Source: Liquidambar formosana (taxonomy: Eukaryota > Streptophyta > Magnoliopsida > Saxifragales > Altingiaceae). Taken from it: a stretch of 64,000 bases of DNA. The notes below the pieces were generated by a model. The model was not told the DNA's origin. It was given only the letters and a program-made list of their open reading frames with translations, and ran no database searches. The stretch lies in assembly GCA_039720395.1 (NCBI GenBank), contig CM077820.1, positions 53,689,383 through 53,753,382 of the forward strand, given 5' to 3'. This document shows positions 25,210-37,872 of this stretch, piece after piece; position 1 is the stretch's first letter, and the number at the start of each line of letters is the position of its first letter. A program made the position numbers and the translations under genes.

Positions 25210-25990
25210 ACCATCATCTGCCTTCATCTCCAAATTTTATTGAAAAAAAGAAAACTAAAGTAAATAAGAAAGCATACAAGAATATAAGGAAATAAAAACC
25301 AAACTGTCTAGTCTTTGTGGCTTATAATGCCATAATCCAGCTCACATAGAAAGAATAAAAAGGCATTCGAAGACTGTCCAACAAGAAGAAAACCAGCTTC
25401 AAAAAATAGTTTAAGAGACAAATCTATAAAAAGGAAGCCCCAACATATCTCTAGCAAGCTCAGAAGGAACAACACCAGAGTCTGCATGCCACCAAGTAAG
25501 ATCAGAAAAATTGAGAGCCAAATCAGTTATTTTGTCTGCAACAGAATTACCTTCTCTGTAAATATAAGAAAAAAATCACATTCATCTTCTTAATGAGAGA
25601 AATACAGTTTCGCCATTCATTTAACAAGGGCCAAGGAGGCTTAAATGTATAATTCTGCAAGGAGGAAATAACAGTCGAGGAATCACTTTCAATCCATAAA
25701 CTATGCCAATCTTTCTCCCAGGCAAAAGAAACTGCAAGAATCACACTTTTGAGTTCAGCAAAAAATGCAGTCTGAATACCCAAACGAGCCCAAAAAAACC
25801 TTTCACAAAACCCCGATAGTTTCTAAAAACTCCACCACTAGCAGCAATACCAGGATTTCCTTACATAAGCCATCAGTATTAACCTTAATCCAATCAACTA
25901 TAGGAGGATGCCAAAATACCGGAATAACTTTAGGGGCCTTTCGAGGAATACCTTTTAAATTAAAGCGGTTTAGATTAAACATTTATTTCT
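25210..25990 (-). pseudogene. LINE 3' end with broken RNase H domain
   Basis: Reading the minus strand, a frame near 25895-25869 gives WIKVNTDG. After a frame break, 25783-25547 gives FFAELKSVILAVSFAWEKDWHSLWIESDSSTVISSL. After a further break, REGNSVADK appears near 25560-25530. Together these match the order of conserved motifs in the RNase H-like domain ending many plant LINE ORF2 proteins (DG..KGNPG, AEL.A, ESDS, REGN..AD). At least two frameshifts separate them, so it is a pseudogene. The part below 25430 is probably LINE 3'UTR. No reverse transcriptase is present, consistent with 5' truncation. Confidence 0.75.
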
Positions 25991-26271
25991 CCAAATTGAT
26001 ACCACACAAAAAGGAAACCAATTAGGTGTATTTCCATTTCCCCAAGATTTAGAGGATGAGAAGCTTCGAGGAAGGGAGCAAGCGAAAATATATCGAACCC
26101 TCAACTTCGAGGAAGGAAGTCACCGGTTCAAGTCTTATCATAAACTAGGTCTGGAAAAAAAAAATGATTTGAATCTGATGACCAAATTAAAGCGGTTTAG
26201 ATTAAGCATTTATTTCTCCAAGATTTAGAGGATGGGAAGCTTCGAGGAAGGGAGCAAGCGAAAACATATCG
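25958..26271. repeat. direct duplication with internal deletion
   Basis: 'aattaaagcggtttagatta' plus 'catttatttctccaa' occurs at 25958-25996 and 26184-26219. 'gatttagaggatg.gaagct', 'tcgaggaagggagcaagcga' and 'aaa.atatcga' occur at about 26045-26096 and 26220-26271. In the second copy the two blocks are fused at CCAAGA, while about 50 bp separate them in the first, so one copy suffered a deletion at a CCAA microhomology. Confidence 0.75.
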
Positions 26272-26279
26272 ACATAAAG

Positions 26280-28161
26280 CCAGGATGAGAAATTTGATCG
26301 ACCATTCGTGTGGGCGAAAATGATTTATCAGAGAATCTTAATCCAGAAGCCAAAAAAATCTTTGTTAATGTTGATGACCATTTTACCAATACCTGATGCC
26401 CATGTTTGTGAACAATCTCTTTTTATCAAGAACCGGATTCCTTCAATCCGATCCATCTTCCTTTACAAGCCTCTCAATTCTCAAAACCCTTTTATTAGTA
26501 CCTTTGTAGGGTATACCATTGAGCACATAGAGAAAAAAAAACTAGGCCTATCATTTGTGCAACTCCTTTTGATAAATGAACAACCCCTTAATTTTTTTTA
26601 TAAAAAATCATTGGCTTTCCAATGCCTTAAATTAACAGGGTGTGCCCCGCTTATCAGAAGATAATAAAAAATAATCACAACGATAACAATGATGATGGAT
26701 AGTGATGCCACAATGTATCTTAATAATTACGATGATGATGATGACAATGATGACGGCTAGAATGATGAAAACAAGTCTTTGGACTTAACCTTGTTGAATA
26801 ATTAGGATTAAGCCATTGGTTATGTAGGTACCTAATTCCCTTCATTTATGAAAAAAAAACATAACCTAAAAGAGATGTCTCACAAAGGTGGGGATGAGGC
26901 CCCATTAAAAATCATAAGCACTCGTAAAAATCGCAAACGGACAAATCGTTTTGAGCCACATGCTCATTGGGTAAGGTCATCGGGGGTGTTAAAATCCAAG
27001 GGACATGACCCCGCTTCCCGTCCAAAAAGGTGCGCCTTGATTAAAAACATGACCTAAATCTTTGTCCATGTTTCGAACCTAATCTATTTTTAATCCCAAC
27101 CCCTATTAGAGAACATTATGGCCTCAAATCCAAGAACAGTGCTTTGATAGGGGAAGGCATTTAGGGGATTAGATGCTCGATTTGACCATTAATTAGTGGT
27201 AATTAATAGTAATTGTAATGGATGTACGATATTCGATCTGCAATGACTAAAGTGGAAGTTGATTCTATCAAAAAATTATATTACTAAGAAATCATTGAAA
27301 GCTAATGTGGAAAAATATGTACAAGAAATCGCTTTCAGCTTGGCTAAGAACTTGCTGGGAACTATCCATGATTAGTGCCTAAATAAATTACAAAACGTTC
27401 GATTAGAACTTTCTCAGAGAGGAGAAAATTTCGGAAACAATTTGTTTAAAGTTATAATGAACATTCGCAGAAGGAGCGAGGTAGACTTTGCCACTTAGCT
27501 ATTGTGGAAAAATAAGTGACGCCCGATTGAGAACGGTCTAGTGGGGTTGGAAGTGGTTAATTAATATGGAAAATCTTGATGGATTAGTCTTGTAAGCACG
27601 TATTAAGAGTATACAAAAAGGCATTAATTTCATGATTGGAGTCGCATAATTAGTTCGTCATATGAGATATGGCATTGTTCTTTTTCGAATCATTTCAAGT
27701 AAAAGTTGGAATGAATTGAATATCAACTCTAGAGCACCCTAATTAGGTTTAAAGATTTGCTTATGGAAAAGGATGAGGATTAGTGGCCGCTAATCACCGT
27801 TTTATAACTCGAGTTCTTTCTCAAAAGGTTTTTGGGTCTGTCACTCTGTCCTTGTCAATAGAGATTTGTTCCTCCAAAAGGGGCCATTTACGAGCAAATT
27901 AGGGAATGTAGCTTAAGATAAAATTCGGAATATTGAGTACGGATCATTTGATCACAGCATAAGGAAGCTTCCGAATAGGTTGTCCACCAATTCATGATAA
28001 TTATTATAAGAAAAGGTTAGTATATTTAATATTTAAAAACAAAAAATGAAGAAGGAGGAGGAATTTAGCGACTAAGTTGACCCAAAACCATGTGGTTGAC
28101 ATTCCTTGAAAGCTTGACAAATTGGAATCACAACTTGCCCATTATACTTTGGGTTGCTGTT

Positions 28162-28199
<38 letters not shown>

Positions 28200-29330
28200 G
28201 ATTGATCGAAAATATTTTTACCCTTAATTCTCTTTATATCAACAAATGAATATCAACGCGTCTCTATAAGTTTGAACTTAAAATTACTCATTTAATAAGT
28301 GAGGTAAATGTCATTAAGTTTTTTTTTTTCTTAATAAACGGGATATAAATGTCATTAAATTACAATGTGATTAGCACCGTTTGCTTTTTCAAGAGGTTAA
28401 CCCTCTATTTGGTTCGTGGATTTTACCACGGAAAAAAAAGGGAATGGAAAAAAAATGCGGGGGAAAGAAAATGAAGGGAAAAGATGAAATCATACTAAGT
28501 AAAAATTATGGGGAAATTAGCCAGGGGTACTTGTTTTACCAACTCTTCCAGCGAAAAGTCCACTGACTTTTCTCCTATAGTGGCAGGTCCCTTGTAAAAC
28601 CAAAACGACTACATTTTTGGCAGCTGTGGGAATAAAATTAGCACAAATACCACACATGCCCTTGTTCACTGATTTGGCAAGAAACACCCCTTCCTTTATT
28701 CACTGATTTGGCAAGAAATTAATGAGATTTTTCCTCAAATCCCGGATTTCATCAATTATGAAGGAGATCCTGTTAACGGTTCCCATATTTGGGGATTGAC
28801 CAACAATTTTTGCCTCCCATCTGAGTTTGAATTTGAATTTTGTGTGCTGTCATTTTGCTATGCGCCGGCTGGCCGTGGAAGATCCCCAACAGTTATCGCA
28901 CATCATCCTCTTCATCGTTTTTGGGTATGTGTTCTCCGTTGAGGTTGATTCAAAACTTAAAAAATCATTTTTTATTTCTACAATCTGTTTGTATTTCGGG
29001 TATGTGACATGCTAGTGGGAACAAATCATTTTTTATTGTTTGTGTTTCGGGTATGTGCCATGCTTATTTATTCAAGCAATGAATATAGTGTGTGCCTATG
29101 TGGGGTCAACAATAAGGGTTTGCTGCAAAAATTCAGTTCTTAGTAAGAGGTACACGATAGCCGAAGCAATGATTTTTTAGTTTGCTGTAACTTGTGATTT
29201 AGTTACTAACCATGCGTCTAAATCATGAAACTGATTTAGTAATTTTGATTAGTCAGTAGTAACATGGGATTGTTATATTAAACATGTAACTAAATCAGTT
29301 TTAGGATTTAGTCATTTGTAACTACAATAA
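26280..29330. other. gene-free interval
   Basis: No exon was recognised. A 118-codon open stretch at 26308-26664 has no recognisable motif. Other contents are a GAT/ATG-rich patch at 26680-26765, a T32 tract at 28166-28197, and a short direct repeat (TTCACTGATTTGGCAAGAAA twice between 28655 and 28720). A short inverted pair, TGATTTAGTTAC near 29203 and GTAACTAAATCA near 29286, precedes the tandem array. Confidence 0.4.
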
Positions 29331-29336
29331 GCCAAA

Positions 29337-29800
29337 CATGTTTATATACATATGAACGCAAACAGTTATAAATGAACCGCAAATCATAATCTAAGCAGTT
29401 ACACAATAAACATTTAGTTACTCACTAATTAAACAAAAACATGCTATCGAACAGTTGCATGAATCTCAACTCATACTCTAAACATTTACATGATAGCCAA
29501 TTAGTTACATTCTAATTTAAATAGAGACATGCACTCGAACACTTATATGAATCACAATTCATAATCTAATCAGTTACACAGAAAATAATTTAGTTACATC
29601 CAAATTAACCATAGACATGCACTTGAACATGAACATTTATATGAAACACAAGTCATAATCTAAACATTTACATGATCGATTATTAGTTACATTCTAATTT
29701 AAACAGAGACATTCACCCGATGAATGACAAAAAAACCCATCCCTATTATAGTAATGCCGGCCACAAGTCATAATTTTAAAAGTTACATAATGCCAAACTC
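29337..29800. repeat. degenerate 88-103 bp tandem repeat array
   Basis: Unit starts marked by 'acatgca.tcgaac' or relatives fall near 29337, 29440, 29528, 29616 and 29710, giving spacings of 103, 88, 88 and 94 bp. Each unit carries 'cataatctaa', 'catttacat' or 'cagttacac', and 'attagttacattctaattta'. The third unit has a 6-bp CATGAA-type insertion. GTTACA-rich sequence of the same flavour continues to about 30430 without clear periodicity. Confidence 0.7.
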
Positions 29801-30429
29801 ACGCGTGTAACAAATTCATATCCAACTAATTACCCATTCATGTTCATAACCCGCAAACTATAATGTCAAAACCTCTAATTTTGTAAGTAAAAATTTGAAC
29901 CTAAATCTAATAACATATATGATGATCTGATCGAACGTATAGTTTTTCACGAAACCCAAACATCCGTTTAGGTACATCATCTAAGAGTGATACATCATAT
30001 ATCATAGTTACATCGTTCAGTTACATTGTTCAGTTACATAGTTACATGCATAAACAAGCGGGAAAAAAAATAAAAATAAAAATAAAAATAGTTACACAAC
30101 AAAATAAAATTGAAGAACCCTAAAATTCAGAAATAATATCATGTAACTCATTATCAATCATCTATCTACCAATTCAATTTCGTTACCCCAACATATAATG
30201 TCAAAACCCCAAATTTCCAAAACTAAATTACAACCAAATTGCTCTCCATTTATCATTCGGAGATTGGAATATAATTTTCCAGCATTACACTAGAATTTAG
30301 TTAAATGGAATCTAGATATTGAACAAAATTTCACGGTTCAACAAATCGATTACATTCGTAATCAAAAAGAAAAAGCCCTAGAGTTTAGTTACACGGAATA
30401 TCCAGTCGAACCAGTTTCATGGTGAAGAA

Positions 30430-31140
30430 ACAGTTACACGACAATGGCTGTAGCTTGGGTTCGGCTATGGATGTTCTTCCCTCCGACGTAGCCGCTGTCC
30501 TGATGAGAGTGTGGGATCTCTTGTGCTTCTTTTTGAAAAATACAGTTGGATTCTCACTGAAGATCCACCCAATATTTTGTGGGATACATCAACTGGATTT
30601 TCGGTTTTTTTGCTCATTCCGTGTTTGACGGGATTGAATGAGTTGTTTTGTGCGAAACTGTAGTTTAGTAAAAGGGGAGCAAAAGGGGCTTTTTGGTCAC
30701 GTTAAAAAAATAGGTACTTAAGGCTGGAACAGTTTTAAAACATAGACCCAGGGCTGCACATGTCTCTCTTATTGGACCGGAGGCCAAACGCCCCAAAAAT
30801 TATTTCAATTATTTTTCTTCAAACAATTTTCCATTGCAACCAAATAAGAAAAAGTAGATTTCCTTATATATATATATATATATATTTTTCCTTGATAAAA
30901 TCCGCAAACCAAATAGGGCATAAAGGATTTTTTTCCTTTTCCTTTGCACATGGGTCGAGGCTGCCCAGTGCCCACAGCTAGCCCATCTCTAAGACTTCAT
31001 TGGGCAAGGACTTAATGGGCTAAAAATTGATGTCTCTCTAATTTAGGCCCAATGTTTTTAGTTTTGGCTGAGCTGCCTCAAATCAAAGTGGGCCTAACGT
31101 AGCCCAAGATTCATTGCTTTTTGGATCCGGCGATTGCCAG
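30430..31140. other. gene-free interval
   Basis: A 69-codon open stretch at 30419-30628 shows no family motif. A (TA)n tract lies near 30865-30885. GGCCCA words occur near 31040-31105. Nothing else was recognised. Confidence 0.4.
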
Positions 31141-31513
31141 CCCTCAATATAATTTGCATCTCTCCACTTATTTTAGGTTTTTAAGGTATTATGAAAAATA
31201 TAAAAGATTTTTATAAAAATTAGTTATGTAGCCAACTAGAAAACATCATTTTAAATAACTTTATAAGAAAAAGTTTTTTCAAAATTTATCGTTTAAATAG
31301 AGTTTTTAGTCATTTACGATCTCTGTTTCATTTTTGGCGAAACAATCCACTTAAACAACAAATTTTGGAAAAACTTTCTTTTATTTTAAATTTGTTCATT
31401 CTAATGGACAATGCGACTAATTTTCATAAAAACTTTTTGTTTTGTCATAAAACTTTAAAAAACTAAAATAAGTGAGAGATGCAAAGAAAATTGAGGAGTG
31501 GTGTAATAGCTAG
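31141..31513. mobile_element. foldback MITE, copy 4
   Basis: The left arm ('gcatctctccacttatttta', 'aaatataaaagatttttata', 'aacatcattttaaataactt') is mirrored by the right ('ttgttcattctaatggacaa', 'cataaaaactttttgttttg', 'aaataagtgagagatgcaaa'). The end 'gagtggtgtaatagctagac' parallels the GGTTGCAATAGCAGCC end of copy 2. Confidence 0.65.
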
Positions 31514-31661
31514 ACCCTTGTATTTTTGCCAACACACACATTTTGTGTTATGTGGGCTTCCTCATTGTGTGTGTTGTGTTTGTGTGTTCAAGATTCATTG
31601 TATTAGCTATGAATTTATTATGTTTATATATGTATGCAAATAATTTTATTTTGGATAAAGT

Positions 31662-31663
<2 letters not shown>

Positions 31664-31727
<64 letters not shown>
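31664..31727. repeat. compound (CT)n(AT)n microsatellite
   Basis: About 18 CT units are followed directly by about 13 AT units. Confidence 0.9.
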
Positions 31728-31733
<6 letters not shown>

Positions 31734-31969
31734 ATTGGGCAGAGCATCTGATTCGCCAATGTAATCACTGGATGCTCCACTAATTTACTCGAAAAAGGCT
31801 TTGGATGGACCGCAGCATGAGAAATGTCCGAGACCACGACGCAATGAAGTCTCATTTTCAGTTGTGGGTCCTAGAGCGGGCTCATTGAATTGTCCAAGAC
31901 TGGGCTTACACCTGACTTGGGGCCCAAATAACTAATACTTTGACAATCGACCAAGGGAAAGGAAAACCA

Positions 31970-32405
31970 CCCCCCCCCCCCCCCCCCCCGCCCACCCCAC
32001 CCCACCCCTTTTTAGTTTTATCACACCCCCCATGTTTTCGGTTTTCAAGGTTTTATGCAAATTATAAAATGGTTTTATGAAAACCTACCATGCTCCCCAC
32101 TAGAAAATATCATTTTAGATAACTTTTTGGAAGAAAGTTTTTCCAAAACTTATCGTTGAAGAATACTTTTAGGCCATTTATAGCATTTATTTCTTTTTTT
32201 GCCAAAAATTCTACTTAAATGATAGAGTTTGGAAAAGAATTTCTTCTACAAAGTTGTTCAAAATGATATTTTCTAGTGAAAAAAACAGCCGATTTTTATA
32301 AAAACCTTTTATATTGTGCATAAATTCTTTAAAAACTAAATTAAAGGGGGAATTTGATAAAAAAAAAATTTGTGGGGGGGGGGGGGGGGGAATAGGGGGA
32401 ATAGC
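31970..32405. mobile_element. foldback MITE, copy 5, flanked by C20 and G17 runs
   Basis: An inverted element of the same family ('attataaaatggttttatga' against 'cataaaaccttttatattgt'-type right arm; 'gaaaatatcattttagataa' against 'ttgttcaaaatgatattttc'). The left end starts with a C20 run (31970-31989) and CCCACCCC repeats; the right end carries a complementary G17 run (32374-32390). Confidence 0.65.
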
Positions 32406-32419
32406 CATTCCCATTTTAC

Positions 32420-34880
32420 CAAATACCATCATGATTTCAGACTAAGGCACTTCTAGTAAATAGAAAGAGAAGGTTATACGGAGTATGAGTTGTAAACGAT
32501 TAATTGATTTTTCGGGTCAAATTTATTAATATCAATATCATAAAACAAGAAAACCACTATCATTTGTGATATAAAAATCACTAGCACATGTCTGAACGTC
32601 TCTTCAAAATTAATAAGAAAGAGGATATTAGATTATTATCGTTTGAAATTGAAATGAAAAGGGAAGTTATGCTCCAAATTATTCATGATTTTCGTGAAAA
32701 TGGTTTTCCACAAAGAGTAGGCATTACTCTAAAAAGTCCTCATGCATTATTGGGTTATAGAGTACATTAGGTCAATGCATAGGGTACAACCCTTAATATA
32801 TGACGTTGATATAATATGCTCACCTGATCACGACTGTATATCTATATATATATAGGGGCGAAGCCAGAAATTGAGTTGAGGGGAGGCGAACTTTGGTTTG
32901 TTGTTAGTATTTTATCCTAATTCAAAAAATTGAAGAAGATTTAGTTCAAAAAAATTTCGTCGCTTTGTATTTTGAGGTAGAAAAAATTGCAAAAATTTAT
33001 AATACGCTGATAAATAGCAAAAAATTCAAGTGAGGAAATGAGAGATTGGGAGGGTGGGGATTGAGGGTTTTATATGGAGAAAAAAATAATAAATGAGAGG
33101 GGTAGGAACAAATAATAAAGTGTGTTAAAAAAAAAAATTAAGGGATGGTAAATATAGAATTTCAAAAACTTAAAGGAATTTTTTAAAAAATTGCCTCACC
33201 TGGTTTTATACATATATATGACTGATCACATGTGGGATATCTCAAACTATTCCGTTCAATCACAGCTGTCGGTAGATGACACACACGCATTCATGCGCAA
33301 ATGTGTATCGCTCACGAATGACTGTGTTTGTGCGGGATATATATCCCTCACATGATCAAATCTATATATGCTCTATTAATTAGAAAGGAAGTAGAGATAG
33401 TGGAGGTTTCTTTGGGGTGGTGTTCGGCTTGGTTGGTTAGGTAGTTGCTCTCGATCGGTTTTCTATGTTAGCTCTATCTGCTATTAGTTTGTTGATCTTT
33501 GGTTTTGGTTCTCTGTTTTAGACTTTTGTTGTGCTCACTATTAATGAGTTTCTTGCTTTCTATAGAAACAAACTAGGAAGGAAGGAGTGGGCATGTGGTG
33601 GAACTTAAATGGCATTATAAAGATGATGCTGGTATAATGGTGGTATATCCTTCGTTGGGAATAAAGTAACCTAAATGACAAAGTCGTTGCAGCATAGTGA
33701 TGTAAATATGATATGGATAGCGTAAAAAATCAGGGTTTAGTTTTTATCATTGGCGAAGAAAATTCCCTTATTCCACGTAATGACATAAACCCGTTGATTA
33801 ACTTAGAATGAAATAGTCATTCTAGAGAAAAAGGATACCATTAGAAGAATTTTATAAGTAAAACCCTAGAATTTTCGTGGGCTCAATTCATCCACTCACT
33901 TTTTATCTCATGGCCATCTTTCAACACCAATGCTGTTCGAGAAGATCAAGAGACTTTTTGGCAAAAGAGGATATCTCATAGCTGTTTAGCTGGAATTTGC
34001 ATGGAAAACTTGATACTTGTTTTCTTATTATGACTTTTCTTACAAACCAGACAATCGTTGGAAAGACAGAAAACTTCTAAGAAAAGCTTAAAACAAACGC
34101 TGCTGCCCTATCTTGAATAGAAAATATTAATGTCGAAAACAATGGGTCATGAAAAAAAGGATAGTTGCCCTAGACCTGCATGTCCTCTAAATTAATGCTA
34201 CCCAGTAGCTAGATTTATATGTGTGGATCTCATTTAAACATGAGTCTTGATCGAATGACTACTCAATTTCATGCGTACACACGGGAGGATCAAAGGATAT
34301 GTACTCTAGAGAAATTTTGAGTGTTGAAAATTTGAATACTTTTCGAAAATTCATAATGCTAATTATTTAAACTATTCATTTTCGAATATTCATAATGCTA
34401 ATTATATGGGTTTCCTTAGCAGTCCACGTAAGGGAAAAGTACATGCCAATAGTCGAAAACTCAGAAATTCTTACATCTAGCCAACGTGGTTGGAATGATG
34501 ACATTTTAAGACAAAAAGTCCTCGAGCTAATGTGAAATGACAACATCACGCTTTATATGGTTTACCCTTCTATTCTCCTTTCTCGCATGTGTATAGGGGA
34601 GGGTTTCAGGTCCAAGCCTAGGATATTATCATTTGGATATTCTTATCTTGTTCTATATCTATCTATAAATAAATAAATGATCAACTCTTTCGTGCGGACT
34701 TCCTTGCGGGATAAGGCGCCGACCAAAATGATTAATTTGTGATCCTAGAACACCCCCCTCATTGGGCTGAACTCTTTTCTTTTGACTGATATGGCTTCTA
34801 TTGCTTTTCTTAGAACTTAATTTTGGTTTCTCTTCCTTTTCCACCAAAAATAAATAAATAAATATCATCTCATTAATTAT
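32420..34880. other. gene-free interval with a small hairpin
   Basis: At 33225-33357, 'gatcacatgtgggatat' and 'atatccctcacatgatc' form imperfect inverted ends of a 133-bp segment that could be a tiny MITE. A LINE 3'UTR-like pyrimidine/T-rich piece lies at about 33400-33580. TCATAATGCTAATTAT occurs twice near 34351 and 34387. No exon was recognised. Confidence 0.35.
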
Positions 34881-35170
34881 TACTCTCTCCGTTCTTATTT
34901 GATTGGCTTCTTTAAAAAAACACGTTTTTTCAAGTTACTCTATTAAATGCTTTCATTTAAATCAACACTGAAGTTTTAAAATTTTAATTTTGCACTTAAA
35001 TGTACAAAACATTGGAAAGAGAGAAAAAATATTTTTAAGGATAGTTTAGGAAATTAAAATAAAAAATAAAAAAAAATAAAAGAATAGAATCATTGACGTT
35101 TTAATGTGACAATTATTTTGAAACATCCCAAAATAAAAAGGAGATCACTTAAATAAGAACGGATGAAGTA
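34881..35170. mobile_element. Stowaway-like MITE
   Basis: Begins TA CTCTCTCCGTTCTTATTTG and ends AAATAAGAACGGATGAAG TA. The ends are inverted, the CTCC.TCCGT.C core is typical of Stowaway (Tc1/mariner) elements, and TA is the expected target duplication. The inside is AT-rich and non-coding. The 3' inner part ('gaaacatcccaaaataaaaa') matches the element at the right edge of the window. Confidence 0.8.
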
Positions 35171-36280
35171 CATGATGAGAATTAATAAGAGGCTTTCATT
35201 TGTACGAATTAAATCCAACCCCAACCCCCCCACCGCACCAATTTTTTTTTTAATAAATAAATAATTCACCTACTTTTTTTAATACTTGCTATCCATGGCA
35301 CGATAATTTTGGCATTGTCAGATTTCTTTTGGTAGCAATATGAAAATACCTAAACAACTGCTTTGCGGGGTGACGCAAACAACCGAGTATTTTTGGCATT
35401 GCCTTTTGTCTTCCACCTCCTCTCACTCTTTTCTAATTTATATCTACGCATTTTGTTGGCAATTTTATTGAGCAACTAAAATACAAAATTCACAAGCAGG
35501 TCCTTGTGGTCCAGTGGTATCTAAACTACATGTATCCCACGTATTCGAGACAGTGCGCTTTAGAGTTTTTCCAATCCCACCAAGCAACCAATAAGGAGAT
35601 GGCCATCGAATTAGGTGTGAGGTCAATTTTAATTAAGGGACTAGCTAGCAAATGATTCAACAAGATATGAGAATCATAACGCAAATATCCAGATAGGACT
35701 TGCCACCAAACAATGTTGAATTAGTATACACACAGCTAAGCAAATAAATTAAGGGAGAAAGCCTCTGGGGGTCAAAGTTACCTGCCAAAGATGCTTAAAG
35801 CTACTGTGTTAATTAACTTATTTCTCACCATGGTTGCCCTAAATTATGAAACTAAATCTTGTTTTCTCTTGATTATAAGTCTTCTAATCACTCCCCGGTT
35901 GCTGCAATTGTACCGATAATATCAGTATGTGAATGCTCGTTTCGCTATTTATATTCTTACTTTTCTAAAGTGCGACTAATCTCATATAGTAACTGAGTTT
36001 TAATAATTTTCAAACAATATCCTGTTCCACTTCAGTTATTGTGATTAAAGATGAATGGCCATGAATTAATTTAGTAGGGTTTTATAGTGTACGGGAACAC
36101 AACATGTTCAATGTTAGTTATAACCAATCGTTAGTTAAAAATATGTTAGCTAGGGTTCGGTTCACCCAAATCAATCAATTGGTGATTATAGCTTTGTATC
36201 TTAAGTAGAGTGATTAATTACCAACCTACCTGCCCTTTTACCTTTGTACATCGTGTGATGCATGAAAATTAGTTAATTTT
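35171..36280. other. gene-free interval with SINE-like patch
   Basis: Around 35497-35560, 'ccttgtggtccagtggtatc' and 'cccacgtattcgagac' resemble diverged A and B boxes, without a recognisable tRNA fold or target duplications. No exon was recognised. Confidence 0.3.
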
Positions 36281-37234
36281 GGGAATTTAATTAAGAGAGC
36301 CGTTGTTCCATCCCGAAGAAAATGAGTACGTACTAAAGCTCAATAGTAATCTTGCTTAAACAAAGCCCTAATTTGGTTTTTATTACATTTTGTAAATTTG
36401 GTTAGTTGGCTAGCTCATGCTCATCTACCCACTTTCCTTCTCATGGCCATCTCTCCAGCCCCTTCCAATGCAAAAAAAAAAAAAAAAAAAACAAATGAAC
36501 CAATGACGAAAGGTTCAAATCTTGTGATTACTTGGGATGATGGAGATAGCTTTGGACTATCTGATTGTCTATAATCACATTAACTTTGTCTAGTATAAAC
36601 ATTTGGTAACAGGCGGGTAAAGATCGAAAAGCCGGCTCCTCCTCTTGACTGGTGATGTGGCATATTCTTTACTTGCCATATGTCTGTTTATCCATAATTT
36701 TAGGTTCTTTTAGAGTAGATGCTTGGGTTTATTATTATATCTTAGGTTATTTACCAGTTGTCTTTCAAATTTTTCATTTAAACAAAATAAAATAAAATAA
36801 ATACTTCTTTAAATGAGCAATACAATCTATCAAAAAACATATATTTATACGGGTTATGATCAAAATATATAATTTTATATACAAATTCTTTCATAAGTTT
36901 TTAGATAATTTATCTTCAATTTATATTTTGCAAAACCAACCATTGGATTAAATAGTCTTCCCACATATGTTATGCACACAAAAAAATCAAGTTGATCTGA
37001 TATTAAAAGCCGTTTCATCCATAAATGCGAAATTTTTATTGATTAAAAAGATTAGTTTTTGGATTAAATAGCAACAAGTCTTGGGTCAACTTATTTTTTA
37101 CATGCTTGACCTATGTAAGAAAATTATATAATCCAATAGTAAGTTTCGCAAAATATGAAATGGAAATAGATTACCTAAAAATTTGTGTAAAAAAATGTGT
37201 ATGTTAATTCTGACGTGACCTTGTATATATATAG

Positions 37235-37541
37235 GAGCAATGTTATTTGGCTCATCTTATTAATCTATATTGGTGATCCATTCATTAATACAATATATAC
37301 GTTGGTCCTACATGATTTGTGCTTTTTTTTTTCTTTTTTTTTTATAACCAAATGATAAGAGAATACACACATCTACACTAGCATCCACGCAAAATTGAAA
37401 CCAAAATCTTTACAAACTTTACACCTTTACTGGGATCTGAGATGGGACATGCCATCAAATCCAAGACCACTGCCCATAAACCGTGCATTTACTCGTACAT
37501 GAATCACCATATATGGCTCAATAAGACGAGCTAATAATTAT
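37235..37541. mobile_element. MITE in desiccation-gene promoter, unit 1 (interrupted)
   Basis: The left arm 'ggctcatcttattaatctat' and right arm 'ggctcaataagacgagctaa' are inverted. An insert of about 150 bp (T-rich start, then 'aatctttacaaactttacac') splits the element. A sequence resembling the insert occurs at about 45410-45500. The uninterrupted counterpart is at 42505-42668. Confidence 0.55.
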
Positions 37542-37641
37542 TTTTCATTGTAGTAGTTAGGTGTACAGCATGTGCCACCTTACCGATTGGCATTGGATTA
37601 AATGTTGCGCGTACACTTGCATTACACAATTGTGTACACGG

Positions 37642-37647
37642 CACGTG
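37642..37647. promoter_or_regulatory. G-box/ABRE core upstream of desiccation gene 1
   Basis: CACGTG within GGCACGTGTTTAAGCTGT, about 230 bp before the start codon. It is conserved at the same place in the duplicate (42740-42745). This core binds bZIP factors of the ABA/drought response, which fits a desiccation-related gene. Confidence 0.6.
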
Positions 37648-37781
37648 TTTAAGCTGTTGGACCATTTTTGTTGTCACAATGTGGATAAGAGAAAATGTGT
37701 TCAACCTGCTGCCCTCCCAGACGAACTGGGGCCAATGGTACAACATTTGACTTTTACATGAATTATCTCCACAAATTCATC

Positions 37782-37787
37782 TATAAA
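37782..37787 (+). promoter_or_regulatory. TATA box of desiccation gene 1
   Basis: TATAAA in CATCTATAAATGG, 86 bp before the ATG, with a CT microsatellite (37820-37852) in the leader between them. Confidence 0.6.
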
Positions 37788-37819
37788 TGGTGCTTATGGC
37801 TAGCATCACTGGCGTGCCG

Positions 37820-37855
<36 letters not shown>

Positions 37856-37872
37856 AGACAGAAACAGACACA

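Noticed and set aside
29160..30430. CRISPR-like array
   Set aside because: Units are degenerate along their whole length without conserved repeat and unique spacer structure, and the DNA is plant nuclear.
35497..35570. tRNA-like patch
   Set aside because: A and B box words only; no cloverleaf or acceptor stem could be formed.
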